A DNA stretch of 26,076 nucleotides from Deltaproteobacteria bacterium (lineage in GTDB: Bacteria; Desulfobacterota; Desulfobaccia; Desulfobaccales; Desulfobaccaceae). The translations under genes and the position numbers were made by a program. Positions 1-7,660 of the stretch are shown here, one piece after another. The notes under the pieces were generated by a model. That model did not search any database and had not been told where the DNA came from. It saw only the letters and a list, made by a program, of their open reading frames with translations. The stretch lies in contig VGSX01000013.1 of assembly GCA_016874895.1 (NCBI GenBank), positions 1 to 26,076 on the forward strand, given 5' to 3'. The first letter of the stretch is position 1. Each line of letters opens with the position of its first letter.

Positions 1-138
1 GTTTTCGGTCTTAGGTAAAGATATAGGGGTTGCCCAAAGTAATTTCCCCGTAGGGGCACAGCACGCTGTGCCCCTACGTCAAAAAACCATCGGAAAAAAC
101 TTTTGGCCATCGCTATATCTTTACCGAGAACCGAAAAC
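1..138. repeat. Nested palindromic (MITE-like) repeat in chromosomal flank
   Basis: The outer arms are inverted copies: GTTTTCGGT (1-9) matches ACCGAAAAC (130-138), and GGTAAAGATATAG (14-26) matches CTATATCTTTACC (113-125). In the centre a perfect 14-bp inverted repeat (49-62 and 65-78, core TAGGGGCACAGC) is split by only 2 bases. The element may extend left of the window. It has no coding capacity. The nested-hairpin form resembles non-autonomous intergenic repeats of bacterial chromosomes, so I read it as host DNA just outside the prophage. Confidence 0.7.
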
Positions 139-153
139 CGAAACCCGTATAAT

Positions 154-182
154 TGGCTGGGGGACTAGGATTCGAACCTGGT
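154..182 (-). other. Prophage attachment site: 3' end of a tRNA-Gln-like gene
   Basis: Read on the minus strand, this is the T arm and acceptor end of a tRNA: CAGG-TTCGAAT-CCTAG, then TCCCCCA, discriminator G and encoded CCA (156-154). No D arm or anticodon arm lies upstream; that sequence is phage DNA running to the integrase stop at 217. The acceptor end (CCCCAGCCA) resembles tRNA-Gln. Tyrosine integrases commonly use tRNA 3' ends, and a truncated copy next to the integrase is the expected hybrid site. The intact tRNA should sit at the far prophage end, outside the window. One T-stem pair is mismatched (A against C). The exact crossover point cannot be set from one end. Confidence 0.75.
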
Positions 183-216
183 TCATGGCAGAAGTAAATC
201 CCATAATATCAGTAAG

Positions 217-1455
217 TTATCTTTTGTCAACATCTTTCTGGGGACGAACCAGGGACACATCCTCATCTGTCCACACAGCCTTTAACGCTTCGGTTGATAA
301 TTTAGCATATCGCCGGGTCGATGCAACACTTTTATGCCCCAGCATCGCCCCGATGATCCTCTCGCTCACTCCCCGGTTGATGGCCTGGGAAGCCAGCGAA
401 TGCCTGGTCCCCTGGTAGCAGGTAATCCTCAGTCTTGCCTCTTTGGCGGCCCGGTTCCAGGCATTTATTACCAGTTTCTTGCTCAACGGCTTCCCCTCAT
501 TGACAAAGACAAAGCCGCTGATGGACCGCGGAAGTCCCTTTAGAGCCTCTTTAATCCGGGGATGCATGGGCTGGTATCGGACGTCTTTCTCCTTGGTGCA
601 GGGGCGATACTTTTTCCCGTCCATGGCCGCCCGGATTACCACGAGGTTCTTCTTAAAGTCCAGGTCATCCCAACGCAAAGCCCGGGCTTCGCTCGGCCTG
701 ACTCCCTGCTTCATCAGGAAGAGGAAAAACGCCTTGAAAACAGGATCGGAAAAATGGGCAAGAACCGCCTCCTGTTCTTCCAGGGAGATCCACTTGGTTA
801 TAGGCTCACCCACCTCCACCTTGGGCATTTCGGGCAAGTAAGCTATATCCCTCCGGCGGTGGGCGTCCCGCAGAATTTTCCCGAGCAACCCCATGATGTT
901 TGCCACCGTTTTGGGCCTGAGGGAGATTGGTAAGGCGTCCCGAAAATCCTCAATCTGACCCTCTCGGATTTCCCGGATGTCTTTCTCTCCCAAGAGCGAG
1001 GTTAGGTACTTACGCACCATCAGTTGAGCGAAATTCAGATATCCCAGGGAAATTTCCTCACGCCCATTACGGGACTCCTGCCGCTTAAGCCAGTCCTGGA
1101 GATAATTGCCGAACCTGAGAGCTTTGAATTCCCTTCGGATGTATTCTCTTGGATCGAATTTCCCTTGGTCGATTTCATATCTGATGGCGCTGAGCAACCG
1201 GTTGGCCCGCTCCCAGGAGTCCAGTGCATAGCCCTGCTGGTCGGAGTAGAGCTTGATGCGCCCATGGCCGGGCCAGGAGAAATCGACAAAATAGCGCTTG
1301 GGAGTGGTAAAACATGAGGGACAACGCAGAGGCTCGCCTTCAAAGGGGCCTCTGCACCTGGGACATTTTTCCTTGGTTCGTACCGCGCCCACCATGCATA
1401 TTTGTATACCACAATAACCAGTATATATTAAGTAATTTCGCACACTTGTCGCCAT
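217..1455 (-). CDS. int: Tyrosine-family site-specific integrase with N-terminal zinc ribbon
   Basis: Catalyses integration and excision of the prophage at the adjacent tRNA site. The longest reading is 412 aa. A zinc-ribbon-like motif (C31-x2-C34 and C45-x2-C48) comes first, then a SAM-like core-binding domain (about 110-205), then the catalytic domain. Visible catalytic positions are R253 (GVRPSEAR), a probable Lys near 288-290, R351 (GTRHS), H374 (LGHKS) and nucleophile Y383 (RRYAKL). The residue three before R351, usually His, is Gln348. No Shine-Dalgarno is seen at codon 1. Met21 (1395) keeps the zinc ribbon, and promoter-like TATACT/TATACA matches lie inside the first 20 codons, so the true start may be 1395. 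The gene is the last one before the attachment site and is transcribed toward it. The family call is secure; the start is not. Confidence 0.9.
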   Translation of the reverse strand: MATSVRNYLIYTGYCGIQICMVGAVRTKEKCPRCRGPFEGEPLRCPSCFTTPKRYFVDFSWPGHGRIKLYSDQQGYALDSWERANRLLSAIRYEIDQGKFDPREYIRREFKALRFGNYLQDWLKRQESRNGREEISLGYLNFAQLMVRKYLTSLLGEKDIREIREGQIEDFRDALPISLRPKTVANIMGLLGKILRDAHRRRDIAYLPEMPKVEVGEPITKWISLEEQEAVLAHFSDPVFKAFFLFLMKQGVRPSEARALRWDDLDFKKNLVVIRAAMDGKKYRPCTKEKDVRYQPMHPRIKEALKGLPRSISGFVFVNEGKPLSKKLVINAWNRAAKEARLRITCYQGTRHSLASQAINRGVSERIIGAMLGHKSVASTRRYAKLSTEALKAVWTDEDVSLVRPQKDVDKR

Positions 1456-1561
1456 TACACGGATTTAAGGACATCGGTTTTTCCCGCCTATCTTGATGAT
1501 GCCTCTTGTGAACTTCTCAAAATTTTTTCTGAGTGCCAAGAGTTATTTTAAAAATTTTTTC

Positions 1562-1589
1562 TTGACATATATTTTTCAGCTTTTATCAT
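1562..1589 (+). promoter_or_regulatory. Sigma-70-type promoter for the cargo cassette
   Basis: TTGACA (1562-1567) is followed after 16 bases by TATCAT (1584-1589), in a very AT-rich stretch. Transcription would begin near 1597, leaving a short leader before the AAAGGAG ribosome site (1618-1624) and ATG at 1629. The 1456-1560 stretch upstream holds no gene; it has two copies of an AAAATTTTTTCT sequence near 1520 and 1549, which could be a binding site or simply low complexity. Confidence 0.7.
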
Positions 1590-1628
1590 AATTTTCAAAT
1601 GTACGCGTATATATTGAAAGGAGATAAC

Positions 1629-1859
1629 ATGGAGAGAGAAAAAGATCGCGGAAAATTTGTCGAGCTTGCCGAGAAGAGGGTCTCTAAGGCGATCAAGGAT
1701 ATCCGGCTTATCGGGAATCTGTCAAATAAGAGTAACTACAGCTATACTGACGAAGATGTCCAGAAAATCATCAAAGCACTGGATGGCGAAGTCAAAAAGC
1801 TGAAACAGCGTTTCAATAGCCACGGTGCTCAGGACGAAATTATATTCAAACTTCGATAA
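1629..1859 (+). CDS. Small charged helical protein of unknown function (76 aa)
   Basis: I do not recognise a named family. The ATG at 1629 is chosen because AAAGGAG sits about 5-6 bases upstream; an in-frame ATG at 1599 lacks a ribosome site. The 76-aa product is rich in Lys, Glu and Asp, with no signal peptide or membrane segment. It looks mostly helical: an N-terminal helix (EKDRGKFVELAEKRVSKAIKDI), a Ser/Asn-rich linker (SNKSNYSY) and a second amphipathic helix ending KKLKQRF. It is the first gene after the strong promoter and lies 182 bases upstream of the GHKL ATPase on the same strand, so it may be an accessory subunit or regulator of that protein. Codon use is AT-rich like the ATPase and unlike the phage genes. 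Confidence 0.72.
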   Translation: MEREKDRGKFVELAEKRVSKAIKDIRLIGNLSNKSNYSYTDEDVQKIIKALDGEVKKLKQRFNSHGAQDEIIFKLR

Positions 1860-1886
1860 TCTATGAATTGATTTTGGCTTAGAAAA

Positions 1887-1929
1887 CCTCTCCGAAGGTC
1901 GGTTCAATTTTTCTTCACCTTCGGAGAGG
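1887..1929. terminator. Hairpin between small protein and ATPase genes (possible attenuator/terminator)
   Basis: CCTCTCCGAAGGT (1887-1899) and ACCTTCGGAGAGG (1917-1929) form a perfect 13-bp inverted repeat with a 17-base loop. It starts 27 bases after the stop of the 76-aa gene. On the plus strand only a weak T-tract follows (ACTTTAT); on the minus strand TTTTC follows. It could terminate, partly attenuate, or stabilise the upstream message. The rest of 1860-2041 holds only the GAGGAGG ribosome site of the next gene. Confidence 0.5.
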
Positions 1930-2041
1930 ACTTTATCCCATTGTTTAAATTATGACAGAGCATCCCTCAGATTGTTTTTCCAAATGACATTCACCGAATT
2001 TTATTATCCTTAAAGATTCGAGCGGTTCAGAGGAGGATTTT

Positions 2042-4588
2042 ATGGATAATTCACAAACGAAAAGTCTTTGCCTTTCTTTAATGAAAGTAGATACTGAGGC
2101 TGATGTAATAAATGTCTTAACAGAAGCTGGTTATTGGAATGACCCTTCGGTTTGGAGGTTCTACGGAGACATCGAAAATAATTATAGTACCATAGGGAAT
2201 CAACAAGCACGCCCCGACGCAGCATTGATTGAAAAATTAGTTAATTCAGTCGATGCCAGGTTGATGAATGAATGCCTCATGAGAGGAATTGATCCAGAAG
2301 GCCCCAAAGCACCCCAGTCAATTCAAGAAGCTGTGGCTGGTTTTTTTGAAGATGGAAAATTAAAAAGCACAAGGGCCGGCTTAATAAAGGAATGGGGAGA
2401 CAAGAAAAGAACAGAAATTGCTAGGGGCATTACGTTAACTGCAACAGGTGCAACTGCCCGGGAGGGTAACCCTTGTTTTACAATTTCTGACTGTGGCGAG
2501 GGGCAGACTCCAGAGATGATGCCGGATACCTTGCTTTCTTTGGTCAGGGAAAATAAGCTTCGAATTCCATTTGTTCAGGGAAAGTTCAATATGGGCGGGA
2601 CGGGGGCATTGAAATTTTGTGGTCATCATGGCTTACAACTCATAGTCAGCCGCCGAAACCCGCAAATATTAAGATTATTAAATAGATTAGGGCATCCCAC
2701 TGATACGCAATGGGGATTTACAATTGTCCGGCGGGAATATCCAGAGGGAGGGCGCCGGAGTTCTGTTTACACATATCTCGCGCCACTGAATTCAAAAACT
2801 TTTCCAGGCAAGGGTGGAGTTCTCCGCTTTACAGAAGACAGTATGCCCATTTTCCCTTCCGCTTATCCCTCAAATCCGGAACCTTATGGCCGTCCATCTG
2901 AGTGGGGAACGCTGATTAAGCTTTATGAATATGCTATAGGCTCTGGGTTTAAGGCTCAGATTCCAAGACAAGGCTCAGTCAAAGACCGGGTGGACATACT
3001 ACTTCCAGAGGTTGCCCTTCCTATAAGAATTCACGAGTGCAGAGAACAGTTTTGGAAGCCAGGATCAAAAGCTGCAAGCTTCGAAACCACAATAACTGGG
3101 ATTAGTGTGCGGCTGGACGACGATAAAGCTGAGAATCTTGAAGAAAATTTCCCGACCTCTTGTTCCATCGATGTGGAAGGTGAGCAGATGTCTGCTAACA
3201 TTTTTGCCTTCAAGAGGGGGACAGCACGCAGATACCGCAAAAATGAAGGCATTGTTTTCATTGTCAATGGTCAGACCCATGCAAGTCTAACAACAGATTT
3301 TTTCACACGTAAAAATGTAAAGCATAGCTACTTGGCAGATTCTATTTTGGTAATGGTAGATTGCAGTAACGTGAGTGGGAAAACCCGTGAAGATCTCTTT
3401 ATGAATAGTCGTGATAGATTAAGCGGTGGTGAACTACGTTCTAAGTTGGAAGATGCCTTGGAGGAGGTACTTAAAGATCATCCCGGATTACGCGAACTCA
3501 GGGAAAGACGACGCCGGGAAGAGATCGAATCTAAAATCTCCGAGGACAAGCCGCTTGAAAATATACTTAAATCAATGATTGAACACTCTCCAGCTTTAAC
3601 GAACCTATTTCTTCTTGGACAGCGGGCCGCTAATCCCTTTAAATCGATAAAAGTTAAAACTGAACAAAAATTTGCGGGTAAAAAGCATCCAACATATTTC
3701 AAATTCAAGGGAATTGATTACGGAAAAACACTTTATCGCGAATGTCATAAAAATATGCGCTGCCGTATTACATTTGAAACTGATGCAGCCAACGATTATT
3801 TTAGCCGAAATGTGGACCCAGGGGAATTCACACTCTATATTGTAAGTGAAAAATCTCGTTCTCCAATGGTTAATTATAATCTAATTCTCCAAAACGGATT
3901 AGCTAACCTTAGCATGAGGTTGCCTGAGAATTGCAATGTTGGAGAGAAACTTTGCTTTGTAGCCATTGTTACAGATCAGACCCTAATAAGACCATTCGAA
4001 AATAATTTTGAAGTTACGGTTAAACCGGTAGTTGAGCAAAAACCCAGTGGAGGGAGGCCTTTTACTCCCGCAAAGCCTCCCGGGAAAGAAGAAGGTGGTG
4101 AAAGAGAAATCCCAAGCGGGATACAACTTCCCAATATTGTCGAAATTTATGAGAACGAATGGGAAACAAGAGAATTTACAAAAACTACCGCTCTTCGTAT
4201 TAAGAATGCTGGTGATGTTACGGGTAATGGAAATGGAGGAAATGGAGGGGACATTTACGATTTCTTTGTAAACATGGACAATGTTTATCTTAAAACTGAA
4301 CTAAAATTAGCAGGTGAAGATGCAAGGATCACAAAGTTACGATACAAATATGGGCTCGTATTGTTGGGATTAGCTCTTCTGCAACAAGAGATGCAGAGAT
4401 CAAAAGAAAAACTTCCCGAAGAGGAAGAAAAATACGAGAATGATGAAGTTAAAGGCGCGGATATCGAGAAAAAAGTGGAGGATTTTAGTCGTGCGGTTGC
4501 ACCTGTCCTTATTCCTTTGATTGAATCTCTCGGCGATCTGGAGGTAGACGAAAGTTACACGATGGATGCGTCCGGCGAAGAAATATGA
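2042..4588 (+). CDS. GHKL-fold ATPase, candidate defence/restriction-associated protein
   Basis: This 848-aa protein begins at an ATG with GAGGAGG upstream. All GHKL (gyrase/Hsp90/histidine kinase/MutL) ATP-site boxes are visible: the N box E64-x3-N68-x2-D71-A, G1 D150-x-G-x-G154, and a lid motif G180-KFNMGGTG with Gly pairs at 185-188. After the ATPase and transducer-like region (to about 480) comes a basic helical stretch rich in Arg/Glu (about 480-505), a beta-rich Ig-like part (about 540-660), a Pro/Gly-rich linker (about 665-700) and an acidic helical C-terminus. I see no nuclease motif. Such ATPases are known from restriction-like systems related to MutL/MORC; here a DNA methyltransferase lies convergently 5 bases beyond the stop. 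The gene is AT-rich compared with the phage genes, indicating separate acquisition. An anti-phage role is inferred, not shown. Confidence 0.85.
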   Translation: MDNSQTKSLCLSLMKVDTEADVINVLTEAGYWNDPSVWRFYGDIENNYSTIGNQQARPDAALIEKLVNSVDARLMNECLMRGIDPEGPKAPQSIQEAVAGFFEDGKLKSTRAGLIKEWGDKKRTEIARGITLTATGATAREGNPCFTISDCGEGQTPEMMPDTLLSLVRENKLRIPFVQGKFNMGGTGALKFCGHHGLQLIVSRRNPQILRLLNRLGHPTDTQWGFTIVRREYPEGGRRSSVYTYLAPLNSKTFPGKGGVLRFTEDSMPIFPSAYPSNPEPYGRPSEWGTLIKLYEYAIGSGFKAQIPRQGSVKDRVDILLPEVALPIRIHECREQFWKPGSKAASFETTITGISVRLDDDKAENLEENFPTSCSIDVEGEQMSANIFAFKRGTARRYRKNEGIVFIVNGQTHASLTTDFFTRKNVKHSYLADSILVMVDCSNVSGKTREDLFMNSRDRLSGGELRSKLEDALEEVLKDHPGLRELRERRRREEIESKISEDKPLENILKSMIEHSPALTNLFLLGQRAANPFKSIKVKTEQKFAGKKHPTYFKFKGIDYGKTLYRECHKNMRCRITFETDAANDYFSRNVDPGEFTLYIVSEKSRSPMVNYNLILQNGLANLSMRLPENCNVGEKLCFVAIVTDQTLIRPFENNFEVTVKPVVEQKPSGGRPFTPAKPPGKEEGGEREIPSGIQLPNIVEIYENEWETREFTKTTALRIKNAGDVTGNGNGGNGGDIYDFFVNMDNVYLKTELKLAGEDARITKLRYKYGLVLLGLALLQQEMQRSKEKLPEEEEKYENDEVKGADIEKKVEDFSRAVAPVLIPLIESLGDLEVDESYTMDASGEEI

Positions 4589-4593
4589 TTAGT

Positions 4594-5811
4594 TCACGAT
4601 AGGCGGTGAAAAAGAACAACCTCTTTGCTTGCAGCAATAGCCCCCCTTTGATCAGCATACCATTTTCTGTTTGGGATGCAGCGCCACAGCCTGCCATCGG
4701 AGGAGTTCGCAAGGGCAGGGAATTGAACTTCAGTAAAGCCTGCCATTTCTAAAACGGAGAGAAATTTAGGCAGTTGCCAAGAAGGGTCAGAGAAACCAAC
4801 TAATTGAACTAATATAGTCTCTCGGCCTGCTATTTTCGATAATGAGGAAAAAGCTGCAAACGCCTTTTCAAAATATCCCGTGAGATCTTTTTGTTCCCTG
4901 TGACCAAAAGTATAAAAACTCGCACCATTTCCATCTAGGCTATTGGCGATCCAATATGGTGCTGGAGTTTCTCTGCGACCTTGCACTTGCCAGCGATGGT
5001 AAAGCACATGTACCCCAGGGTAAGGAGGGGATGTCAAGATCAGAGTCGGCACTGGATAGCCTTTTACCCTCTCATCAGTTTCAATTCCAACTGCCGACCG
5101 ATGCAGGCACAAGACCCGCCTTGAACCGCTCAAACTATGAACACGGTCTGATCCTTTAACAGCATTTGTAAAATCCCAGGCACCCTTAATTATCTCATCA
5201 GTATAAATTAGAAATTGCTGCCGGAATTGCTGAGCTGCGGGTATATCTCTGCGACAGTCAAGAGCCCACTGTGACGTTCTAAGTAATGCGCATCGTGCGA
5301 GGTTCTGCAGGCGTCTTGAAGGCAACTCAGGTAGATGATTTAATGCTAATTCAATTGTCTTCCTGATAGGCCATGTCACTTTTCCACTGATATTTCTCTG
5401 GTAACCCTTTTCAAGCCACCCTACTGCACGAACAGGAGGATTATTTAACTTTAATCCATCAATTATAGATTCGGCCCACAAACGTACTTGCGTTAATTCA
5501 TTTTTTGAGAAAACCGTTGTTTTCACTTTAGAAATGAAAACTGAAAGTTTATTAATATCGCTACCAATGACTATTCTTCCAAGAGCACGAGCCTCGACTA
5601 GACTTGTGCCACCACCCATAAAAGGATCAAACACCAAGTCCCCAGGTTGAGAAAATGTCTTAATAATAGCTCTTGCAAAAAGGGGAGAAAATCGGGCGGG
5701 ATAACGATAAAAAGAGTGGGTATATCCTGCGACAGGTTCCTGTGAATGAACTGCTTCGAAAAAGTGGTCAGTGAAGATGAAGCACTCGTCAGCCGTCGCC
5801 ATGGTAATCAT
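4594..5811 (-). CDS. DNA methyltransferase (N4-cytosine or N6-adenine type)
   Basis: Transfers a methyl group from S-adenosylmethionine to an exocyclic amino group of a DNA base. The 405-aa protein shows motif I DPFMGGGT (62-69), the acidic motif II residue D85 (IGSDIN), and catalytic motif IV TSPPYPG (260-266). An upstream YPARFSP segment (37-43) is typical of the motif X region of this class. About 190 residues between motifs I and IV probably hold the recognition domain, giving an alpha-like order. A GGGGG ribosome site fits the fourth codon (ATG at 5802) better than the first (5811). It is convergent with the GHKL ATPase, the stops being 5 bases apart, so the two are likely a pair with independent promoters. 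It could protect DNA from a partner activity or act as an orphan phage methylase. Specificity cannot be read from sequence. Confidence 0.88.
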   Translation of the reverse strand: MITMATADECFIFTDHFFEAVHSQEPVAGYTHSFYRYPARFSPLFARAIIKTFSQPGDLVFDPFMGGGTSLVEARALGRIVIGSDINKLSVFISKVKTTVFSKNELTQVRLWAESIIDGLKLNNPPVRAVGWLEKGYQRNISGKVTWPIRKTIELALNHLPELPSRRLQNLARCALLRTSQWALDCRRDIPAAQQFRQQFLIYTDEIIKGAWDFTNAVKGSDRVHSLSGSRRVLCLHRSAVGIETDERVKGYPVPTLILTSPPYPGVHVLYHRWQVQGRRETPAPYWIANSLDGNGASFYTFGHREQKDLTGYFEKAFAAFSSLSKIAGRETILVQLVGFSDPSWQLPKFLSVLEMAGFTEVQFPALANSSDGRLWRCIPNRKWYADQRGAIAASKEVVLFHRLS

Positions 5812-5862
5812 CCCCCGGTCCAGATTACCTAAGGCACACCTGGCCCCTTCTTTGCGAATTTA

Positions 5863-5911
5863 GGCCCAGGCCTCCCCCATGGTAAAGGTACCATGGGAAA
5901 AAGCCTGGGTC
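5863..5911. terminator. Nested hairpin upstream of the methyltransferase gene
   Basis: An inner perfect 9-bp stem (CCCATGGTA, 5876-5884, with TACCATGGG, 5889-5897) is enclosed by an outer stem (GGCCCAGGC, 5863-5871, with GCCTGGGTC, 5903-5911). AATAAAAT follows on the plus strand. It lies downstream of the PIN gene on the minus strand and could stop that transcript before the methyltransferase gene. There is no clean terminal T-run, so a protein-binding or replication-related dyad is also possible. Confidence 0.45.
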
Positions 5912-6019
5912 AATAAAATATTAGTAGTGATGCCATGGATTATTTGTCTTGTGAGAAAAGAACAGAAGTTCTAAGTTAAACTTTAATAAGAAGGACGTGC
6001 AATTTCTCACGCGAGCTTG

Positions 6020-6116
6020 AAGAGGGACAGGCACATTTGCCAAGGGCTCCCGGTCCGCACCGTGGATTGGGGAGCAAATAAGCCCTTTGGTTCCCAGGCC
6101 AGAGGGCTTGTTTTTT
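6020..6116 (+). ncRNA. Candidate small structured RNA in a 303-base gene-free gap
   Basis: No convincing protein gene lies between 5812 and 6114. The plus strand carries a series of hairpins: GGCA/TGCC near 6030-6041, GCTCC (6046-6050) with GGAGC (6071-6075), CGGT/ACCG (6051-6062), then a strong terminator hairpin with six T. AAGGGCT (6042-6048) can also pair with AGCCCTT (6081-6087), which would break the terminator stem, so two exclusive folds exist. The 5' end and promoter are not clear. I do not recognise the RNA family; it may be only a 3' region of the PIN transcript. Confidence 0.35.
6080..6116 (+). terminator. Rho-independent terminator (plus strand), facing the PIN gene
   Basis: AAGCCCTTTGG (6080-6090) pairs with CCAGAGGGCTT (6099-6109) with one mismatch/wobble, 8-base loop, followed by G and six T (6111-6116). 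The T-run overlaps the stop codon of the minus-strand PIN gene. On the minus strand the hairpin is followed only by TATTTG, so it may also act weakly for the PIN operon. Confidence 0.65.
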
Positions 6117-6612
6117 ATGTGCCCCACTTTTTAAGCCGCTTCCGGCACTCCTCCGGCGGAAACCGGCCGCCTCCCGCGATCATCCTGCTTAAAGCCTCAG
6201 CCGCCTTGAATCCCGGGATGATCCGGCTGGTCACCATTTCGTCCAGCATCCATAAGGTGCCTCTCACTCTTACCCCTTCAGCCTCAGCCGCTTTCCGGAG
6301 CGGCTGGTCCCCGGTGATCAGAACGGCTTTCCGATTCCGGGCGAGAACAAGGCAGAACAGGTCGCTGATGGAAACCCGGTTGTATCTCTCCCGCAGCCGT
6401 AAGACATCCTGAACCTCGTCCGCGGTCATATCTATGACGGCCAAACCCCCGGTTGTCAGAGCGGACCCGAGAGATTCCCCCACTTCATAGACCACTGCCT
6501 CGGGGGTCGCCCAGCGGCACCGGAGTTGAAGGAACTCCTGAACGAGGTCAGCTTTTTCAAGATCGATCAAAACGCTGGCGTCAACTATGCAAAGTCTGGG
6601 GGAAACCGCCAT
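6115..6612 (-). CDS. PIN-domain protein, probable toxin or nuclease partner of the Xre-ImmA protein
   Basis: The 165-aa protein has the PIN ribonuclease layout: D11 in the opening strand (IVDASVLID), E43 (VVYEV), D84 (SISDLF) and D102 (LITGDQPL) form the expected acidic metal-binding quartet, so it is likely an active Mg2+-dependent RNase. The C-terminus (about 130-165) is a basic helical tail. Its start lies 32 bases inside the end of the Xre-ImmA gene, so the two are one operon with coupled translation. PIN proteins paired with Xre-COG2856 proteins are a recurrent prophage and genome arrangement resembling toxin-antitoxin modules. Whether it cleaves tRNA or mRNA, or acts as a switch in the lysis-lysogeny decision, is not visible. 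Confidence 0.82.
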   Translation of the reverse strand: MAVSPRLCIVDASVLIDLEKADLVQEFLQLRCRWATPEAVVYEVGESLGSALTTGGLAVIDMTADEVQDVLRLRERYNRVSISDLFCLVLARNRKAVLITGDQPLRKAAEAEGVRVRGTLWMLDEMVTSRIIPGFKAAEALSRMIAGGGRFPPEECRKRLKKWGT

Positions 6613-7645
6613 GCCGCGCCGCCTCTTTCTCCCAGAAGTCAGCCAGCGGCAAACCCAGCAGTTCCGCGGCCCGTGATCTGGAAATCAGGTCCTCCGCCAG
6701 AGCATGCATCACCAGACGCTTCATGCGCCCGGGCTCTTCCGCCGGGAGAGGATCGCCCGGCTCCTGCTGGTACCACCCCCGCTGGCGGAAACTCCGGAAA
6801 AGGTTGATGGCCACATAATCATTGATGATGGCCAGGTCCCTGGCCCGGTAAATCCAGGCCTGCATGCTCATTCCGTACTTGTGCTTCAACAGGTGGAGCT
6901 CGTAAAGATCCAGCCGTCGGCGGTTTAGGCCTAACTCCTGTCTGGCTGCCCTGGCCGGGACCAGAAAAGCCCCGGCGAAGCGGTGGGCCGCCTTTTCCGG
7001 GTCAACCGGCCCCTCTTTTTTCAGCACGATATGCCCCAGTTCATGGGCCAGGTTAAAGCGGTGCCGGTCGCCGGGCAGGTCCCTCTTGATGGCGATCACC
7101 GGCGCCTCATGATCGAACCAGAGCGTCAAGGCGTCAAAGGCCGCATGGCCGTCGATCAGCCCCACCTTCAGGCCATGCTCTTCCAGCACTTCGGATAGAT
7201 TTTCTAGGGGACCCTCTCCCAAACCCCATTCCCGGCGCAGCGACTCCGCCACACTTTCCACCTCGTTTATGGAAGAAAGCGTGAGTCTGGAGCTTTCCGG
7301 CATTTGGAAGGCGGAAGGCTTCTCGAACAGGATGCTCTCCAGCTCCATATACCGTTCCAGCCAGTCCTGCACCTCTCCCAAGATCATGCGTTCGCTTTTG
7401 GCCCGCAGAGACTTTTTCTTCCGGTAGGAAGGGGGGCTTAGCACGACCTTGGTAGGACGGAAAAAATAATCCGGCTTTACTCCCAGGGCCTTGGACATTT
7501 TGACCAGGACGGCGGAGCCGGGAACTGCCACCCCCCGTTCATACTTGGAGATCGCCATGGGGCTGACTTCGACGCGTTCCGCCAGGGTACGCAAACTCAG
7601 ACCGGCTCTAACCCTGGCCATTTTGAGCCGCTCTCCCATGGACAT
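6581..7645 (-). CDS. Xre-family repressor fused to ImmA/IrrE metallopeptidase
   Basis: The 354-aa protein combines an N-terminal helix-turn-helix (about 5-60, with LSLRTLAERVEVSPMAISKYERG) and a C-terminal Zn peptidase of the ImmA/IrrE (COG2856) family with H201-E-x-x-H205 and probable third ligand E217 (EKAAHRFAGAFLVP). In known phages and mobile elements such proteins repress lytic or transfer genes, or cleave the repressor after damage signals. Here both activities are in one chain. The start is secure: AAAGGAGGTGAT ends a few bases before the ATG. A perfect dyad lies about 20 bases further upstream and is the likely autoregulatory operator. It is co-transcribed with the overlapping PIN gene. 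It is probably the main lysogenic regulator in this window, although a separate CI-like gene may exist outside. Confidence 0.88.
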   Translation of the reverse strand: MSMGERLKMARVRAGLSLRTLAERVEVSPMAISKYERGVAVPGSAVLVKMSKALGVKPDYFFRPTKVVLSPPSYRKKKSLRAKSERMILGEVQDWLERYMELESILFEKPSAFQMPESSRLTLSSINEVESVAESLRREWGLGEGPLENLSEVLEEHGLKVGLIDGHAAFDALTLWFDHEAPVIAIKRDLPGDRHRFNLAHELGHIVLKKEGPVDPEKAAHRFAGAFLVPARAARQELGLNRRRLDLYELHLLKHKYGMSMQAWIYRARDLAIINDYVAINLFRSFRQRGWYQQEPGDPLPAEEPGRMKRLVMHALAEDLISRSRAAELLGLPLADFWEKEAARHGGFPQTLHS

Positions 7646-7660
7646 GTGATCACCTCCTTT

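Noticed and set aside
2435..3708. Several minus-strand frames of 60-80 aa within the ATPase gene
   Set aside because: They lie inside a continuous 848-codon gene with intact ATPase motifs and have no ribosome sites.
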